A stretch of DNA of 6,465 nt from SIAJ01 sp036266155. Its GTDB lineage: Bacteria; Planctomycetota; Planctomycetia; Gemmatales; Gemmataceae. Positions 5,365 through 6,465 of this stretch are shown piece after piece; the first letter of the stretch is position 1; every line of letters begins with the position of its first letter. Position numbers and translations under genes: made by a program. The notes under the pieces were generated by a model that had not been told where the DNA came from, did no database searches, and saw only the letters and a list, made by a program, of their open reading frames with translations. The stretch is from assembly GCA_036266155.1 (NCBI GenBank), contig DATANR010000415.1, positions 1 through 6,465 of the forward strand, in the 5' to 3' direction.

Positions 5365-6339
5365 TTACGAGAAATCATCCCGCACGCCTTCGTACGACTC
5401 CTTCAAGACCGGCACGGCCGTATCGCCGACGATATCCTTCACGACGAGTGCACTTGTGCGCTTCCGTAGCCGGCTCTCCGGTTTTAAGATTAAGCGATGA
5501 GCGAGGACCGGATGGGCCATGCGCTTGACGTCATCCGGCAATACAAAGTCGCGCCCGCCAATCGCCGCCAGCGCTTGAGACGTGCGGAACAGCGCAATAG
5601 ACGCTCGTGGACTGGCTCCGAGCAGCACATCCTCATGCTCGCGGCTCGCGTGGACGATTTGCAGGATGTAGGTCCGCACCTTGTCGTCGAGGTGGATCTC
5701 GCGGATCGCGCTCTGAGCGGCGAGGATATCCTCCGCCTTCGCGACCGGTTGGAGGTCGTCAATCGGGTGACCGTGCTGCATCCGCTGCAGCATCTTGGCT
5801 TCTTCCTCGATCGATGGATAGCCGAGGCTGAGCCGAACGAGGAAGCGGTCGAGCTGCGCTTCGGGCAGCGGAAACGTCCCCTCCTGATCGATCGGATTCT
5901 GCGTGGCGATCACCAGGAACGGCGGCTTGAGCGTGTACGTCTTGCCGTCGACGCTCACGCGGCGCTCGGCCATCGCTTCGAGCAGGGCCGACTGCGTTCG
6001 AGGCGTGGCTCGATTAATTTCGTCGGTCAGGATCGTTTGCGCGAAGATCGGTCCGGGGCGGAACTCGAACTCGGCTGTCTTCTGATTGAAAATGGAGACG
6101 CCGGTCACATCCGTGGGCAGCAAGTCCGGCGTACATTGCAGGCGCTTGAACGTGCAGCCGACGCTGACAGCCAGCGCGCGAGCGAACATCGTCTTGGCGA
6201 CACCCGGCACATCTTCGAGGAGAACGTGGCCCTCGCACAAGTAGGCGGCCAGGGCAAGCGTCAGCGTCTGACGCTTGCCAATGATGACCTTCTCGATGTT
6301 GGCGATCAGTTTGCCGGCAAGGGCGGCGACGTCGGACAT
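5365..6339 (-). CDS. MoxR family AAA+ ATPase
   Basis: This 324-residue protein is a full-length MoxR-type AAA+ ATPase, a class thought to act as chaperones that mature or activate metalloenzymes, protein complexes or cell-envelope proteins. Motifs in order: Walker A variant LLEDVPGVAKT (40-50), the conserved QCTPDLLPTDVTGV (68-81), FEFRPGPIF (91-99), Walker B ILTDEINRA (103-111), sensor 1 ATQNPIDQEGTFPLPEAQLDRF (145-166, Asn148), and sensor 2 GASPRAS (241-247, Arg245). The C-terminal helical lid follows (VLPDDVKRMAHPVLAHR, 266-282). The ATG at 6339 gives the typical MSD- opening; no Shine-Dalgarno is visible before it. MoxR genes usually sit beside DUF58 and von Willebrand-type genes. The downstream neighbour here is a cupin-like exported protein, and the upstream side leaves the window, so any DUF58 partner is not visible. 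The substrate is therefore unknown. Confidence 0.95.
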   Translation of the reverse strand: MSDVAALAGKLIANIEKVIIGKRQTLTLALAAYLCEGHVLLEDVPGVAKTMFARALAVSVGCTFKRLQCTPDLLPTDVTGVSIFNQKTAEFEFRPGPIFAQTILTDEINRATPRTQSALLEAMAERRVSVDGKTYTLKPPFLVIATQNPIDQEGTFPLPEAQLDRFLVRLSLGYPSIEEEAKMLQRMQHGHPIDDLQPVAKAEDILAAQSAIREIHLDDKVRTYILQIVHASREHEDVLLGASPRASIALFRTSQALAAIGGRDFVLPDDVKRMAHPVLAHRLILKPESRLRKRTSALVVKDIVGDTAVPVLKESYEGVRDDFS

Positions 6340-6420
6340 CGGGTGCGGTGGGACCGGGTGTGCGGGAGCGAAGAGTCAGCTTACCCGGCGGAAGGGTGAA
6401 TTACAACAAGGCGAGCGGAG

Positions 6421-6465
6421 CGGCGTCAGCCGCCCGATGAAGTCATTATCGGGCGGCTGACGCCG
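6421..6465. repeat. Perfect 18-bp inverted repeat upstream of moxR, cut by window end
   Basis: The left arm 6421-6438 (CGGCGTCAGCCGCCCGAT) is the exact reverse complement of the right arm 6448-6465, with a nine-base loop GAAGTCATT (6439-6447). The right arm ends at the last base, so the full element may extend beyond the window. GC-rich palindromes containing GTCAGCCG/GGCTGAC motifs resemble dispersed REP-like repeats. The bases just before (GCGAGCGGAG) look like part of the same unit. It lies about 80 bases upstream of the moxR start on the opposite side from its coding sequence. A terminator for an upstream gene is possible, but there is no T tract. Confidence 0.75.

Noticed and set aside
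4548..5528. 326-residue plus-strand open frame starting in the palindrome
   Set aside because: It is antisense to the cupin-like gene, and its PPAYAGGS start is translated repeat.
5497..6399. 300-residue plus-strand open frame across moxR
   Set aside because: It is an antisense shadow of a clear AAA+ gene in GC-rich DNA, with Arg/Asp-rich composition and no motif.
6385..6412. Possible moxR promoter (TTGTTG with a weak -10 near GGGTAA)
   Set aside because: The -10 match is too poor to claim.

Overview
The window is high-GC bacterial chromosomal DNA, densely packed with genes. It contains no tRNA, rRNA, CRISPR array or transposase that I can see. The gene mix suggests a planctomycete or a close relative. 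That mix is a DUF5615 PIN-like protein, tandem YCII/DGPF proteins beside an SRPBCC protein, a MoxR ATPase followed by a Tat-type cupin-like protein, and large palindromic intergenic repeats. The assignment is inferred from gene content only.

Layout, left to right. Bases 1-289 hold no gene I can support. At 290-652 (+) there is an orphan DUF5615-type PIN-like protein with a TTG start. It converges on a four-gene minus-strand cluster (2435 down to 678): a DGPF/YCII protein, a 68-residue protein of unknown function, a second DGPF/YCII protein, and a membrane-anchored SRPBCC protein. Four start codons in the cluster have clear Shine-Dalgarno sequences. The first gene is preceded by a TGTCGA-17 bp-CGAC element that matches, as I recall it, the promoter motif of ECF42 sigma factors, the group known to control DGPF genes. 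Upstream of the cluster and on the same strand is a complete type I-beta DAHP synthase (3596-2580), the first enzyme of the shikimate pathway. Divergent from it is a membrane protein with PH-like repeats (3648-4493, +). Its only visible promoter places the transcription start at or next to the ATG, which suggests a leaderless mRNA.

The membrane-protein gene converges on a cupin-like gene (5330-4599, -). A perfect 29-bp inverted repeat with a 9-base loop fills the gap between them. The cupin-like gene follows a MoxR-type AAA+ ATPase (6339-5365, -) at a 34-base gap, so the two are probably co-transcribed. A second perfect inverted repeat (18-bp arms) lies upstream of moxR and runs to the last base of the window.

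Functionally there are three probable units. The first is a possibly sigma-factor-controlled DGPF/SRPBCC operon of unknown biochemical role. The second is a housekeeping aromatic-biosynthesis gene sharing a compact divergent promoter region with a membrane protein. The third is a MoxR chaperone-type ATPase paired with an exported cupin-like protein. The best leads are the ECF42-like promoter with its DGPF operon, the unknown 68-residue protein inside that operon, the apparent leaderless start, and the two palindromic repeats.
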